In this document: one piece after another, positions 1 to 13,199 of the stretch
How the letters are laid out: each line of letters begins with the position of its first letter
How positions within the stretch are numbered: position 1 is the stretch's first letter
Made by a program: the position numbers and the translations under genes
Source: Tubulanus polymorphus
Taxonomy: Eukaryota; Nemertea; Palaeonemertea; Tubulaniformes; Tubulanidae
Assembly (NCBI RefSeq): GCF_964204645.1
Contig: NC_134026.1
Span: 10,378,450-10,442,449, forward strand
Reading direction: 5' to 3'
Length of the DNA stretch: 64,000 nucleotides
The notes under the pieces: model-generated
Seen by the model: only the letters and a program-made list of their open reading frames with translations
The model's database searches: none
What the model was told of the DNA's origin: nothing

Positions 1-413
1 CCACTGCAGGCTGTACGTGAACTATACACACGAAGTGAAGGATAAATAAATGACTAATTTACGGCTAATTTGAGCTAGATAAAGTTTCTTCTGGTTAAAA
101 AATCGCGGAATGTTCAATTTTGACTGCAATTAACCTGCTGAGCACCATACAGGGTCTTATTAGCGGTATTATTAGCAGGTTCGAGCATTCTTTATTCTAC
201 AATTCAAGGGAGTGAGCCTAGAAAAGCTCCTTTGACCAAAAAAATCTTGTCGTCACCAGGATTCTAACCCACCATCCTTTGAATCCACCATCATTCGAAA
301 CCCACTGTAACTTTGACCCTCTAACTTAGGTTCATTCGAGAGCCAAATTTCAAGCCATGAAAACTGATGGATCCCGATTATAAGTTGACAAATTAGATTT
401 TTTTGTTTTGTAG
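1..413 (+). other. SHPK: Intron of SHPK
   Basis: No open frame with SHPK similarity is visible upstream of the acceptor at 411-413. The stretch is AT-rich with a pyrimidine tract before the acceptor, so it is read as intron. Confidence 0.6.
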
Positions 414-802
414 GATTAGGCGTACCTGAAGGAAAAATCTGGGAGCGAGTATTAGCACTGGGACACGAGTGTCAGGACAGCGACCTGGAAATCATTCCAA
501 CAATCTACGGCGAGCGCCACAAGCCCGATCAGGTCGCGTCCGTATCGCACATCACGACGGAGAACATCTCGCTCGGTAGCGTTTACCGGTCCTTGTGCAA
601 AGGCATCATCAAAAACCTGCACGACATGTTCCCTTGTCGAGTACTGAAACAACAACGCGTGCAGCGTATCGTCGGCAGTGGCTCGGCGCTGACGAAAAAT
701 CACGTGCTACAAAAAGAGGTCGAAGCGCAGTACTCGTTGCCGGTCGTCTACGGTAACGGTGCCGATGCGGCAGTCGGCGTTGCCTTAGCGATGATGCTGT
801 GA
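414..802 (+). CDS. SHPK: Sedoheptulokinase, last coding exon (partial gene)
   Basis: The exon opens after a pyrimidine-rich acceptor ending TAG at 411-413 and reads 129 codons to the TGA at 800-802. The product is the C-terminal part of a carbohydrate kinase of the FGGY family. Landmarks typical of sedoheptulokinase are GERHKPDQVASVSHI, then LCKGIIKNLHDMFP, the nucleotide-binding-type stretch RIVGSGSALTKNHVLQKEVE, and the closing ADAAVGVALAM. By family knowledge the cytosolic enzyme phosphorylates sedoheptulose to sedoheptulose 7-phosphate and feeds the pentose phosphate pathway. Only the last exon lies in the window; upstream exons are off the left edge. The exon is much richer in CpG than its surroundings, as expected for coding sequence. 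It converges with TRAPPC11, about 12.4 kb away. Confidence 0.9.
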
Positions 803-2242
803 TGAGAAATTCCATCCATTCGTATAATATGTATGTAGTTTAACTGTTAATCAGAGAGATAGAGAGAGCGAAAGAGAAAGAGGGAAGAGTTATGGCAGAT
901 TTATCGTTTGTCATAGTGTGTGTTGCGATTTTATGGTTTCATCGATGGCTGAATTGCCGGTTATTGTGTTGCATTAAATCAAAAGATTCGATACCAGAGA
1001 ATTAAACAGTGACATTTCGCCTTGTACTAAGAGTTTATATGGTTTATATGTTGCAAAAAATAGGTTTTCATGCTGTGGATAAAACTGCAACGTAACGAAA
1101 TGATTGATTAAAACTGGATCAAATGAACCATTTGTGATTGATTTCCAAGGTTCAGTGAGGGCTTATTATGGTGAAGATAGTCAATGTAATAAAAGCGTGC
1201 AAATATGCACCCAACAATGCTCATGTTATTCAAGGATAAAATTGCTAGCTATTTGATTTTTTCTAGTGTTTTAGAAAATGTTATCTGTAAATGTGAATTC
1301 TGATGATAATGATACTGAAGTAGATATTCCATTTGGCCTACAATGCATTCTGTAAGCTTACTGATACCAGGCTTAAAGAGATACATGTACATCATTCGAA
1401 ATCTTCAATCACTTAAAGTCTTAAGAGGCTGCACTTGCCTTTGATAAAGAGTCAAAATGTTTGTTGTGGAGGCATAGCAAAATTTCACTTCACTTTCAGA
1501 TAGTAGGCTTCAAAATAGCCTATGGTAGCCTATGGTAGTTAAAAACCATGCCTCTGAAGTTAGCATTTCTATGGATGTCCCCTGAATTGAGAATCTGTGA
1601 CTTGTTTCATGTTGAGGTCCAACTCGCTATTTAACTTGCTGGTACCTCATGAAATTGAGCCATTAGCCTAGGGACTTGCTCAAAATATTTTATGCCACTA
1701 GTTCTCACCAGTTACAGCTGTATCCGTTGCAGTGGTCAATGACAATCCTGTATCCAACTAGACAACTTGGCACTAGATCGACATCATTATCATTTTCTTA
1801 CTGTCAGTATTCGACATCAATCTGCTTTACTAAAACCTTTGTGGTAGAGATTCTACTAGAAAACAGAATCGAGAGCGACTGAGAATTCCATGGTACTATA
1901 TGAGACTTTATTGGAGTGACAAGTGGCGGGAAAGGGCTGCATGCAGAGTAATAGGTATCATCTAGTTATTTCCAACATTTGCCTGGGCCTTAAGGTGATA
2001 CCCTAAAACAAATAGGTGTAAAGAAAAAGTAAAGATACGTCTAAGATTGCTTATATTACATTGTGTTTAGAAATTGCATAAGAAGATTTTTAAAAATTAT
2101 TCAGATTAAGTAGAGCAAATATTTGGATATAAACGTAAGTATATATGGTAAGATATTACCGGTAATATAGATATAGGTACACATAAAATGCAGTTAATTA
2201 ATCAAAATTTTAAGTCAATAAGAAATTACTCCTGTCCATTTC
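803..2242. other. SHPK 3' UTR and intergenic DNA
   Basis: After the SHPK stop comes a GA-rich stretch (860-890) and AT-rich DNA. No exon-like frame or recognisable repeat is seen up to the BEL/Pao remnant. Confidence 0.5.
1188..1193 (+). promoter_or_regulatory. SHPK: Candidate polyadenylation signal of SHPK
   Basis: AATAAA lies about 385 bases after the SHPK stop codon, a plausible 3' UTR length. No transcript evidence is available. Confidence 0.4.
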
Positions 2243-3122
2243 TTAATGTTCTGTTGAGCTCTGATCGCTGAGTCTCTTAGTTTTCGTGTTTCGATCTGGT
2301 TGATCGCCCATAGAACTATCGGGTTTGGGATCAGCTTCATCATTTTCGGGGCTTAATACCTCGAACGGATAAAGTTTATCAATTGGTCTCAAGTGGTTAC
2401 ATTGTTCGTACGTATTTTAGCAGATCGAACTAAACCATCGTTTCCGCGACAGAGTTCAGTAACAACTGCCATCTTCCAGTTAACGCGGTTTTTTACGTCA
2501 TAGTAAATGAGTAGAACATCTCTGATCTTTGACCTGCTCGTTTTCGAAGGGTATTGTGTCTTTCATACCACATGGTTATGTATTCGGGCAACCACTTATT
2601 CCAGAAATGTTTTTGCAGTTCAGCAAGTCTTATCGTGTGTTTTAAGTGTTTAGAACAGTCGGTACCGACGAACGGGTCGTTAATTTCGTCGTCCGAGATT
2701 ACATTGTAGGGGAGGTGGTTTAACGTACCATACAACAAGTAGTGCCGGAGTTAGCGGCATCAGATCATTGACATCCGCAGAAAAATGCGTTATCAGACGA
2801 TTGTTTAATACCGATTCGATTTCTGTTATAAGAGTTATTAGCTCTTGAAGTGATAGAAGTGCACGTCCTAACACTTTCTTGAGAATAGATTTTGTAACAC
2901 CTTCTAAACATTCCCCCAGAACCCACCGAACCAGGGTACTCGTTTGGGAATGATCCACCACGCGGTTTTTAGATAGGTTCTCGTAGAAAGAACTGTTGAG
3001 GCATTATCCGAAATTATTTTATTTGGAATGGAATGATGAGCCGCAAAACGATGGAACACGTGTAAGAACATCAAAGTTGGCACCTGGATATTGTTATACA
3101 AAATTAAGCAGAATTCTTTCAA
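2243..3122 (-). pseudogene. BEL/Pao retrotransposon remnant: integrase and C-terminal domain, broken
   Basis: Read on the - strand, three overlapping frames give successive parts of the 3' pol region of a BEL/Pao LTR retrotransposon. First comes an integrase core piece with IISDNAST and a PWFGGFWG block. Next is EIESVLNNRLIT followed by DLMPLTPALL, which holds the catalytic Glu. Then comes the RHFWN-like linker and the C-terminal domain (DVLLIYYDVKNRVNWKMAVV and RPIDKLYPFEV), ending at a TAA at 2243-2245. At least three frame changes and an internal stop break the reading frame, so it is dead. No LTRs, protease, RT or gag are visible nearby; the rest was lost or lies elsewhere. Confidence 0.8.
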
Positions 3123-4636
3123 GTCATTAAGGGATAAAACTTGGCTATTATTTCCATTGTTCAGCGCTTCATGAATAGATAAATCATTGTACTCGTAATT
3201 ACTATCATTTATTATGGATTATGGACGTAATGAAAATTTGTTACTCAACTAGAAAGCCAACATTGATATGAAATTGAACAAATTTGACGTTGAATACGTG
3301 TCTATGACTGACCGGGTGGGGGAGGGCAGGGTGGGGATTTTGTCATTGACTCCTGCATAAGCAAGCCTCTATCAGCTCGTAAGTGATGCCTGAATTATAG
3401 GCCAATTATTATTCATGTTTCTGCTTCGTCTTATCAGGTTGTATATAGATTGTGTGATAACGATAAGCATGCTGCTTTTTATGTGTATTTTTAATAATTT
3501 TGATGTAGTATTCTTTCTCTGATAGCAATACATATATTTCATGTTTTACTCATTCTCAAACATGATGTAAGTTAATGTACAAAGCAAGCAAACATGTTAT
3601 AATAGTGTTCATAGTTGATCTTTGATATATACAATGTACTATCAATAGCCAGATTCTTTTTAAAGGTGTTGCCTGATGGATTGAGTACGGTAAATGCTTT
3701 TGTTGGGAAGTATTATCGCTATGTAATTGAGTGTTATCTTATATTGGCATTTACATAAAATTCTGGGTTACATATAAAAGAAAAATATCCACTTCCTTTG
3801 TTAAAACACTTAGAAATTTGTTTGAGGCAGGCTCGTTGGAAGCAATTTTTGATTGCTGATTTTTCCACAGGTTCTGATATTGCCACAGCGAATTTACTTC
3901 AATTTTGTCAAAAATATAGTATAGAAAGAAAAAAAACGTCATTCAGTAAATTATTGCCACGGCTTTCGCCGCTGCAGTCGCTACGGTCCCAACGCCACTG
4001 TGAGTTAGGTGATCTTAGAAAAATATATCGTCGTAAATTACTTCATTGGTTCACATTGTTCATTCACAATACATGGAATGAATAATTTCAGAAATAAGAT
4101 GTCACATGCATCAGCTTGCACCAAGGTTTAGATCTACCGCAAGCATCCATACATCTGCTCCTGTTTGTTTCACGTTTGTTACATCTACACCATGGGGAAT
4201 TAACATCTAATAAATGCTTAGTTTTATTTGTAATTTAGTTACATAAGTAAATATTTTGTTCACATTTTATGAGAAATCATTTATTCCAATTGGGAGGAGT
4301 ATTTTAACCATTTCGAGCCTAAATCGTACTTCAAAACTAGAACTTCCCAAACTGTTGGGCCCGAGAAATATAAAAGTTGTCTTAAGATTTCATAAGGCTG
4401 GTCTTACGTTTTTAGATTGGCCATATAGAACAAAGACTGGCCTTAAATCTAAGCGACTGTGCAACTGACCCCTTGGTCCAGTTTCAACGTAGCTTTATTG
4501 AATCAGTTTATTTTGATTGTTTACTCTTATAATTATGTTTTGTGAAACTGTAACATTTTACATATATTTAAGTATAGATGGACTATATGTAGGTGAATAA
4601 TGTCAGGATTAGAATTTAACTGATCGGAATTAAGCA
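3123..4636. other. Intergenic, nothing recognised
   Basis: AT-rich DNA. A 95-codon open frame at 3798-4085 has no recognisable domain and no flanking splice pattern that I can defend. Confidence 0.4.
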
Positions 4637-4744
4637 GGACCCAGTTCCACAGTTGTGAGTTAAGATTTGACTCAGAGTTGATTGGAAAAAAAACTGGTTT
4701 TCATAGAGAGTTAACTCTAATTCACATCTGTGGAACTGGATCCA
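4637..4744. repeat. Small palindromic MITE (GGACCCAGTTCCACAG family)
   Basis: About 108 bp bounded by CCAGTTCCACAG on the left and CTGTGGAACTGG on the right. Inside, GAGTTAACTC-type palindromes make nearly the whole unit self-complementary. Relatives lie at 30057-30150 and 53302-53411. Confidence 0.75.
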
Positions 4745-6420
4745 GGTTTGACTGTGAACAACTATAAGTTCACTTTGTGAGACCCTACTCATACATGTTT
4801 TTCTGATTTTTCAGATCGAGTCAGTTTAAAACCTTCAAGAATTTAGAATGTAGTAATGATTTTGTACTTATTGTTTGTTATTATTGACCTGAAATAGCAT
4901 CTGTTAAAGATTTATATTATGTTTTAGATGCTCATATTTAATAAGTATTACATAGAAGTGAGTTAATAACATGAAAAAAATTGTTCGTTGGAAATAAAAA
5001 TTGTCACCTTTTCTGTTAAAAATTGAGTATTTTTCAGTTCATTTTTCGGTTGAAGTAGAAGAAATTTGGGAAATATTGTGTGTAGGTCTTACTGTTAAAC
5101 ATTCTGCGGTGACTGTGAATCAAGGGAGTGTTTCGAGACGTTTGGATCCCTGCCTTCCCATTGACACTACCCTTAATATCAATGCAGAAATAGTTAAAAC
5201 CTGCTAATTTGACACTCATCCTCTCCTTTTCAGATGTATTTCTTCAAAAACTTTCATTTCAAATTTTCATATTGTATGTTTTATTTGGGAAATGCCATTT
5301 TACAATTTCCAGTGCGGAATTACTATCTATAATTGAGACAAGATAGAGAATTAAGGTGTATTGTGTCACAACATTTTCGGAAAAATAACAAAATGTAACT
5401 TATAGTTGTACTCCATGTCAGTCATCTTGAATTGATGATCAAGTGCATGGAAACCCATAATAGTAAACCTAGCCTGAATGGACAAGTTTGATTAGTGAAA
5501 ATACCTTAGGGAGGAATAAGATTTTTTGTCGGAGTTAGTCGAAAGTCTTGAGCTAGGGTGGATGAGGTTTACTGTATTAATGGATTTATCAGGGCGGCCT
5601 CTCAGTGACGAACGCTTTCCATCCTGATTCTAGGTCGTTAACGCCTAGGTTTCCTCATTTAGAAAAATAAAAAATAGTCACCCTCATCACTTTGGGAATT
5701 TTGGATAAGGCTTTTTATTTCTATCTTTTTATTAATAAGGGAGGTAAAAAACGCTGCTGCCCTCGTCACATCCAAAAAGGGGCTGATAAGAAACAAGGGT
5801 ATTTCTTTGCGTGGCCTATGTTTAAGCACTGTTGTTTGTTTTTTCATTTGAAATTTTCGAGTTCCTAGTCTCCTGACATGGTGAGATAAAAATGCAACAC
5901 AGCAGTTTGTTTGAGCACAGGTGTTCAAGATGGTGGTTCATGATTCTGCATGGTAATTAAGCATCAATCGATTGTCTCTTCCAAGAGTCTTTCAATAGTG
6001 TCCCTGCATTTGTATGATAAACACGATGTAGCTTTTAGTACTTTCGAGTGATTTACAGTTTGAACAGAAAAACTTTCAATACCGGTAATGATTCTGCCCA
6101 ATGGGCTTCACTGTATCACATCAGCAGAGGTTTTTAATTCATTTGTGGCTTTTCAGCTGAACTTATATGATGATTTGAAAGAATGGATACACAGCTAAAT
6201 TTTCAGTTCTTCAAAAGGAGCATTTTGCATCAATGCATTCCTTGAAGTACCTTTGGAAGGATTGTACGATTTTGACAAATTTCTTTGAATTACCTGTGTT
6301 TTACCATTTCTGCATTTTCATTCGACAACATATTGAATATTCAAATGGTTTTTTCTCAAAATCTCTGACCAAATAGGGAGGTGGGAATTTTTTAATGTAT
6401 TGTATGTAATTTTTACTTAG
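4745..6420. other. Intergenic, nothing recognised
   Basis: AT-rich DNA without a convincing coding frame or repeat boundary. Confidence 0.4.
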
Positions 6421-6751
6421 CAAGCGATGTGGGAAAGTGGTTAGAGCGTTCGACTTCAGGAAGCCAGGTCGTGGGTTCAAAACCCCCTCCGTACATAAAC
6501 GTAATGTCCCCAGGCACGACACTTATCCTCATCACCTCTCTCCACCCAGGAATAAATGGGTACCTGGTCCGATAGATGACTCCTGAGTGCCTAGCAGCTG
6601 CTCGGATGTTATTTCTCCCCATGGAGAGCTGACTGATAAATGGTTAGTTATAGGCTGGGGGTAATAGTACCGATTTAATAGAAAGCGCCGTTGCACATTG
6701 TATCACAGTGAAAAAGGCGCTATAGAAATTAAATTACTATTACTATTACTT
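6421..6751 (+). repeat. tRNA-derived SINE
   Basis: The head carries Pol III internal promoter boxes at the right distance: box A-like TGGTTAGAGCG (6438-6448) and box B-like GGTTCAAAACC (6474-6484). A tRNA-unrelated body follows. The end has AAGGCGCTATAGAAAT and then ATTACT repeats, a 3' end seen on many SINEs mobilised by LINEs. Single copy in this window. Confidence 0.75.
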
Positions 6752-8645
6752 TATTTTACCTGAATAAAAATCCTTAATTAAAACAAGATAATTCGCATAA
6801 AGTAACAACATTGATGCACAGGGAACAAAAAGCTGTGCATAATTCCCCTCTTAAAATAAAGGAAAGACAGATTTTTTCAGGATATTTAACCTCAGCTCCC
6901 AAGGCGAAATGTTTTAAGTCGCAAGTAGCATAATTATCATGATATACAAGCTCTTATGCAGTCTCATTGATGCAACCACGGAAAGTGTGGTGAATCTCTA
7001 CGGTACAATTCAATATGCGATAGTGTGATATCTGCATTGTGATACGCCATGATTTTAGCAGCTCATAAAAGGCTAGTATATGAGGTTAAAATCATTTGCG
7101 TGATAGCTCCAATCTCATCCATAGAAGATTACAAATGATTGGAGCTTTATTCAGGACCCAAGGGTCTCTACTGAATCTACAGCTCATCAGCTAATGACAA
7201 GATATTCTGTAGCATTCGTGAACTCATTAGGTCTCATGACTACGGTATCAGTATTGCCCGTAGGTGAAGATCTCTAATGGTAAAGGTTAAGAACCTTGCG
7301 TCGTTAATTAGAAAATGATATGACCTTCTGTGGTGGGGTTTCTCAATATTGAGAAGACATGAAGCCTCAGGGATATGTTTGTCAGGTGATCTTTCTCAAA
7401 AATGTGTGAACGGATTGATATGCTCGACAACCGGATATATATCCTTAGGCCACACCAAAAAAAACCTGTTTCTTGGGCGGGGCAATCACCAAAATGGGCA
7501 GGTAGGTAGGGAATTTTTTTTAAATTTTGATAGAAAAGAAAATTTTGGTTATTCTTCTAACAGTGGGTAGATCGCCGTAAATAATTTTTACTGGACCAAA
7601 TTTTTAGTCAGGAATATGATTAACAGCGAGTAGACTACAATAATAAAAGGAAATTGTGGTGTTTGTACAATTACCTACAAAAGTAAACTATATTAACGGA
7701 ATTCCTGGAATTTTACAATACAACGCCATCAATGTCCGATAGCAAAGTTGTCTGAGCATGGCTGTGCCATTTCCAGAATCAAATTGTTAAATCTAATGTA
7801 ATAAAATGTTTTTATGATGTTGATTTCAGTGCCGACATCACGATTTGATTAAAAAGAAAAAATCATCTGTCGGCCACATATTTTTGAAAAAAGTTATTTC
7901 ACCCAAAATTTAGCTTGCAAAATTGTTTATGCTTGATCTATGTAGATGAAGATGAAGATCTTGAGTCGAGTTGTTGTGGGTTGTTCTTTTCAATGCTCAA
8001 GCTAAAAACATGTGGGTTGGAGGTGGAAAAAGCTGAAATTTTACAGGTTTTATAGCAGCTAGAAACGGCAGTTGGATCCAAGTCAATATCCTGCTCCTAC
8101 CGCAACTCTAAGTTTTAATCATTGGTCAGAGGCACCTGGTTCCTGTGAACCAACAGAGATAGCGGATTGATTTGTCAATTATCAGTTGAATGTCACATTC
8201 AATGTACATACAGACCTCAGACACACTAAGACCTCAGACCTCAGACACACTAAACGACTTAGACACAGTGATTTTCAAATTTGTGTGACATGCAGCGAGG
8301 CCATGATGCGAGGGAGGCTGACTGTGAGTTATTGTAGTGCACCAACAAGCCATCGTTTACTGGTATTTCTGCGATGAAGAGTAATAGCCTTGTGAAGAGC
8401 AGTGAAGTGCGACAAGAAATCCAATATTCCTGCCAGAGAAGCAGTCACTGTGTACACCAACTCCTCATTTACAATGAGTCAATAAACAATCCCAGTTTGA
8501 AATACCCTCAATATTTGTCAATCTTTATAGAGTTAATATGCAAGTGTACTATTGCCAAAGATACCAAGGCATATCATGCTTAAGACAGCAATATGGAAGC
8601 TTATTTTTCCTCTTGCTTAAATTAATGAAAGATTGCTTACCAGGG
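6752..8645. other. Intergenic, nothing firmly recognised
   Basis: Contains short direct repeats of ACCTCAGACACACTAA near 8213-8260. No exon-like frame is seen. Confidence 0.35.
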
Positions 8646-9115
8646 CCCAGTTTCATGAAAGAATATAAGCTTAAAATGGTTAAGCTTAATTTATACAGGA
8701 AGAAAGACACTCTAAATATTTGGATGGATATATGAAAGCTGTGGGTACTGGAGTGTGTAATGGGTAGCGTAGTTTGATCTGTGTGCATTTGTGGCCAGCA
8801 CACAGATCACATTGTTCAATGGGGTTTGGTCCAGGACTCGCGAGATTTTCAACAACACGGAAGTAACGTGTAATAAATGATGACTTGAATTGCATGACTA
8901 CCTACCACCCCTCACTGCGCAATTATCATTAATTAACATCGCCATATCACATCATCAACTTATATTGTGCCTTAAAACCCTAACAGCCGAAATAATTGAA
9001 ATGCACACACGATTTCTATCATTGAAAATTGAGAGAGTGGCCATGTTTGTGTTTGCTGCTTCGCGTAAATCCCGCACGGTGGCGCAGCCGCGCGGAGTGG
9101 GGCCGATACGTCTAG
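8646..9115 (+). repeat. Dispersed repeat, copy 1 (inverted partner at 24853-25530)
   Basis: The sequence from GGGCCCAGTTTC through the ACACAGATCACATTG block to GGGGCCGATACGTCTAG recurs on the opposite strand at 24853-25530. This copy lacks about 250 bp that the other copy has between the GAGGGGTGG block and the CGCAATTATCATTAATT block. Both copies contain a short open frame by chance of shared sequence. Confidence 0.8.
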
Positions 9116-9196
9116 ATATTTTAGGTAAGAACTAAACCAACAATCTGTTTGGTGAAACTGAACCCCCGAATTGTCTCCTAATACAAGGTTTCATAA

Positions 9197-9905
9197 GGTG
9201 CGTTCACACGACGAAATTTAGACCAGTCTAAATTTGACCAAGCGTTCACACGGGCAAAAATATCGTTCCAAATTAGACCGGTCTAGTTTAGACCGGTCTA
9301 ATTTGGCACCGTCTAAAAGAGCGAACCAGGTCCGGACCAAATTTTGGACCGGTCTAAATATGTGTGTGTGTGGACAGAAACTGGTACCAGGTCCAGTCTA
9401 AATCGTAATTCTGAATCTCTGCAGTATAGATGCCGCGACCTCTGCAGCAGAGTGTGAGTCCAGTTTATTAAGTTTTAAATGCTTTTATTACCGTTTATAT
9501 AATTATTCTTAAGAACTGTTTTTCCTCCCTATACTATGGAAAGGTTTGGAGCATAATTCGTATTCGTATATCGCGATCATCATCCATTTTACTGCCGTGC
9601 TTTGAACCGTGTTTAAATGACACTTAGAGTTTCAGCGTGATAGAATAAAATCGAATGTCTAAACCTGTCTTGCTATACTTCAAGAATGTCTTGCTATACT
9701 TCGAATCCGGAAGCAAGACTTCATCCAGGCGCAATTGATTATTTAGCAGATGGCGACATCTTGTGGGCCTGGTGACAAGCGATTTTATCACCGCGTTTCA
9801 AAACGCCATGTGAACGCTCACCAAAATTTGGTCCGGTCTAAATTTGGACCGGACCAGGTACGGTCCCATTTAGACTGGTCTAACTAGTTGTCGTGTGAAC
9901 GCGGC
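9197..9905. mobile_element. TIR element with CCGGTCTAA subterminal palindromes
   Basis: The ends are inverted copies: GCGTTCACACGAC on the left and GTCGTGTGAACGC on the right. In both, TTTAGACCAGTCTAAAT-type palindromes follow. Several further copies of TTTAGACCGGTCTAA lie inside both ends. Length about 709 bp. No transposase frame is present, so it is non-autonomous. I could not define a clean target duplication. Confidence 0.7.
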
Positions 9906-10699
9906 TATAAACTTCTTTAAATTGTTTGACCAATTATCTATGAAAATGCTTAACCGGCTGGGGCTATATGGACATTTCAGAGAAAATAGTGCACAGCCCA
10001 CTCACTCAACTGAAAACCCCCCTCCTTAATACTCAAATAAACTATAAGTATTTTGATAAATAATATAATTATTAATCTTTGAATTTACAGTTGACTAGCA
10101 TTATGTTACGCTACATTTTTCTAAATGTGTTAAACCAACGTTGGTTGCATTTCTTTTCCACTCGGCTGAAATAGAGATGATGTTGACATATAATATTCAG
10201 AAAATTCACTCAATTGTCTTACTTCACATTCATATGTAAGAATAAGTAACTGTGAGATGATTTTCAGGATTTAGTCTCAAGACTCATAGATGTAAGTTAT
10301 TATACCAACAAACTCGCTTAAACAGGATCATTTTGGCCTGATGAATCCATCCAGTCTATCAGAAATCTGGATTAAACATATTTTACATACATTTATGTAT
10401 CGGTGGACCGAAAATAATATCTGGATTAGATAAAAAATTCTAATTAAACTGATCCGATATAAGCGCGTTTGGCTGCAACGCCACATGCATAATTACCTGT
10501 CGATGAAGTGCTAATAATATATTTGTATTAACATTATTTTGTCAATGATACAGATTTCACGGAATGACATCAACACTTTGAAGACAGATAAACGAACATG
10601 GAACAACTGGAGAAATTTATAGAGGAAAGTAAGAGATGAAGATCTATGTATGAAATAGTACACTAATTCAAGTACCGAAGCACAAAATGTACAGATTTT

Positions 10700-11160
10700 T
10701 ACATACATTGGGCACCTCTATTCATTGCACATATGGCATATCAAATATGCAACTTCATTCATTGTGCACCATACCCCTACAGTATGTATATTGTACAGAG
10801 TAGATCCATTGCACATACATGGAAATCCCATTGTTCACCTTTAGTAGATCATTTGTACATACATGAAACTGCAAATGTATACCTAGAAATCACCCAATGT
10901 ACATATATGGAACTGCCAAGGTACACCTAGCAAACATCCAACATATATGGAACTTCCGATGTTCATAACTTCAATTGTTCATATAATCATGGAACTGCCA
11001 ATGTACACCTAGAGAAAATCCATTGTACATACAACAAAGAACATCCAATGTACACATCCACCAAAAAATCACTCTCAATATGCCCATAGGATAAATCCAT
11101 AAACTTTGGCACATCCATTGTACATCTAGTATGAATACATTGTCACATCCATTATACAGT
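10700..11160. repeat. Degenerate short-period tandem repeat (TGTACATACATGGAA type)
   Basis: Variants of CCATTGTACATACATGGAAC and AATGTACACCTAG recur roughly every 25-40 bases through the stretch, with drift in sequence and spacing. Confidence 0.6.
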
Positions 11161-11504
11161 AGACTCCGTTAACCCTGGAGTTGATTGCCTCAGATTATTG
11201 AATGCCCCAGACAATATGTATAGACCCTATTTTCTTACTGCAATCTATATATTAATACGAAACTATGTACCAAATAGCGTCGCCGTGGAGAAGATTTGGG
11301 CCTTGAAATTTGGGCCTTGAAATTTTGTGTGGTAGTCAATCATTGTATATACTAATGCAACGGGTATAAACGGGTGGAAAATATTTATAGGAGGCCAAAC
11401 GGAGGCAGACAAAATTTCAGCCAATCAGTTAGCAGGAATTCTAATCATAGACTCTTACTGCACCATAACAATTCTACAGTACTGTATCACTATGCTGTTT
11501 CACT

Positions 11505-11578
11505 GGCCCAGTTAGTAGAGTACAAGACTGGCACCTGCTGGGTCAGAAGTTCGAGTCCCGCACAACACCATACATATT
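11505..11578 (+). repeat. tRNA-like sequence, probable SINE fragment
   Basis: Box A-like GGCCCAGTTAGTAGAGTAC and box B-like AGTTCGAGTCCC lie at tRNA spacing. I cannot fold a full cloverleaf with paired acceptor arms, so it is more likely a SINE head than a tRNA gene. Confidence 0.4.
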
Positions 11579-12473
11579 TTGTTTACCTCTGATAGTTCCC
11601 GGTCTCCACGGGTACAGGTCATCAAAGCTCATAGGGTCTCCACGGGCATGGACACATAGATTTTAAATGGCCCGACTTAATTCCATTGCGAAAGAATTGA
11701 ACAGTTTGAAGTTCTGGGCCAAAGGAAATCACCCGTGGTTTCCACGGGTATTACTCTAGTTCATCATTATAACGACCTATCCCTGCTCCGACTGCCCCAG
11801 AATTCATAAACCTCGGAGAAAATTTATTGATCCCATGAGATCCGAGGCAAGCAGTGTCTACTGTGCATCTTTGGTACAATATATGTACAATACGATACAG
11901 TAACATCACGATATTTCCAAGATCATCCTCGGAAATAAACATCAGACTTCATTATACGATATAACAGTATAAGATACATCATGTACTCGATCAGTCAGTT
12001 TTCCAGTTTTAATCATTTTGACTAACAAAAAGTTTCCACAAATTTACGATGACACTTTGAAGTAAAATATTTTGAATCGTGAACTGAAAAAGTAACTTGA
12101 AAATTAGAATGTATAACACAGTACAATGTAACGCGAAATGAAACAACATTAACCACATTTACCAATGAAATGACAGTACATAGTGGTTTTTTGATAATGA
12201 AAGTGAAATCATAGAAGGTATTTTGGATAACTGAATGAATTACATACAAATGTGGGACATCACAGCACAATAGTTGAATAGGTATCACAAATCTCTAAAA
12301 ATACAGTAAACTCTGGCTCAGTTGACTCAACTTAATCATCAGGCGCCATTTGTGCAGTTAGGGCCTAGATTTTAAGGCCAATCTTAGCGGATTTCAGTTG
12401 TATAGAATCATCTACCAATTAAGCCCTAGTTGCAACTAGTTAGTTGCAACTAGTGGCATCATTTGATCCTTTC
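11579..12473. other. Intergenic, with a CCACGGGT motif cluster
   Basis: GGTCTCCACGGG or GGTTTCCACGGG occurs three times (near 11611, 11636 and 11738), the last within the palindrome ACCCGTGGTTTCCACGGGT. Otherwise no gene is visible. Confidence 0.35.
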
Positions 12474-12626
12474 AGTGCTTCTACACTGCAAAATCAGTAC
12501 ACTGCACCACGGTGTATTGATGTATTAGTAATTAATTTTCATCTCTATTTAAAAAATGGCATCACCTGTCCAACATAGTAAAATATTAGTTACTAACGAT
12601 ACACCGTGGCACAGTGTAGAAGCACT
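12474..12626. mobile_element. Short MITE with AGTGCTTCTACACTG ends
   Basis: The 153-bp unit starts AGTGCTTCTACACTG and ends with its exact complement. CACCACGGTGTAT inside is mirrored by ATACACCGTGGCAC. Confidence 0.75.
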
Positions 12627-12922
12627 ATAGCAGTGTGCCCATTATACAACACACTGGGGTAAAATCTTTTTAAATGTTCAAATAATCTCCAGCACTTTCA
12701 GGTATTAATTAGTCAGCACTAAAATGGTTAAGACCATTATGGATTGCAGTCACAGCTGTGTAACTTGGCTCAAAGTTTACTATATGTAAGCTGCATACAA
12801 GACAACTTAGGCATAGGTATTACCTTCAAAGAAATATGAGGGATGAAATTGACCTCATCCAAATTCGAAACTTAAGTTACAATAACTGGCTGAATTCTTT
12901 GTATCAATTAAAATGCAAATCT

Positions 12923-12928
12923 TTTATT
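12923..12928 (-). promoter_or_regulatory. TRAPPC11: Candidate polyadenylation signal of TRAPPC11
   Basis: AATAAA on the - strand, about 270 bases past the TRAPPC11 stop codon. No transcript data. Confidence 0.35.
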
Positions 12929-13199
12929 CAAAATTTTGATCTCATTTGGGTCTTATTTACTTCAATGAACTTCAATATAGAATATAATTTATCTTCACAT
13001 TTTACATGAACCAAATGAAATACATTCATCCAAAATGATCCAGATCACTTAAGATAATGACATCTTACTTCATACATTTCTTTCGTATGCAGCTTTATGC
13101 CTAACCATCAAAGCAATCAGAAAATGAAAACTCCAAAAAGCTTAATACATTTCGATGACGAACACGTACACACATTTTATAAATGTACAAGAAGATCTC

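Noticed and set aside
3798-4085. 95-codon frame as a gene
   Set aside because: No recognisable domain, no neighbouring exons and AT-driven composition.
8890-9135. Conserved 70-aa frame shared with 24820-25149
   Set aside because: Similarity is no higher in the frame than in flanking repeat DNA; it is a dispersed repeat, not a gene family.
11505-11578. Functional tRNA gene
   Set aside because: Promoter boxes present but acceptor and T arms do not pair well enough to defend.
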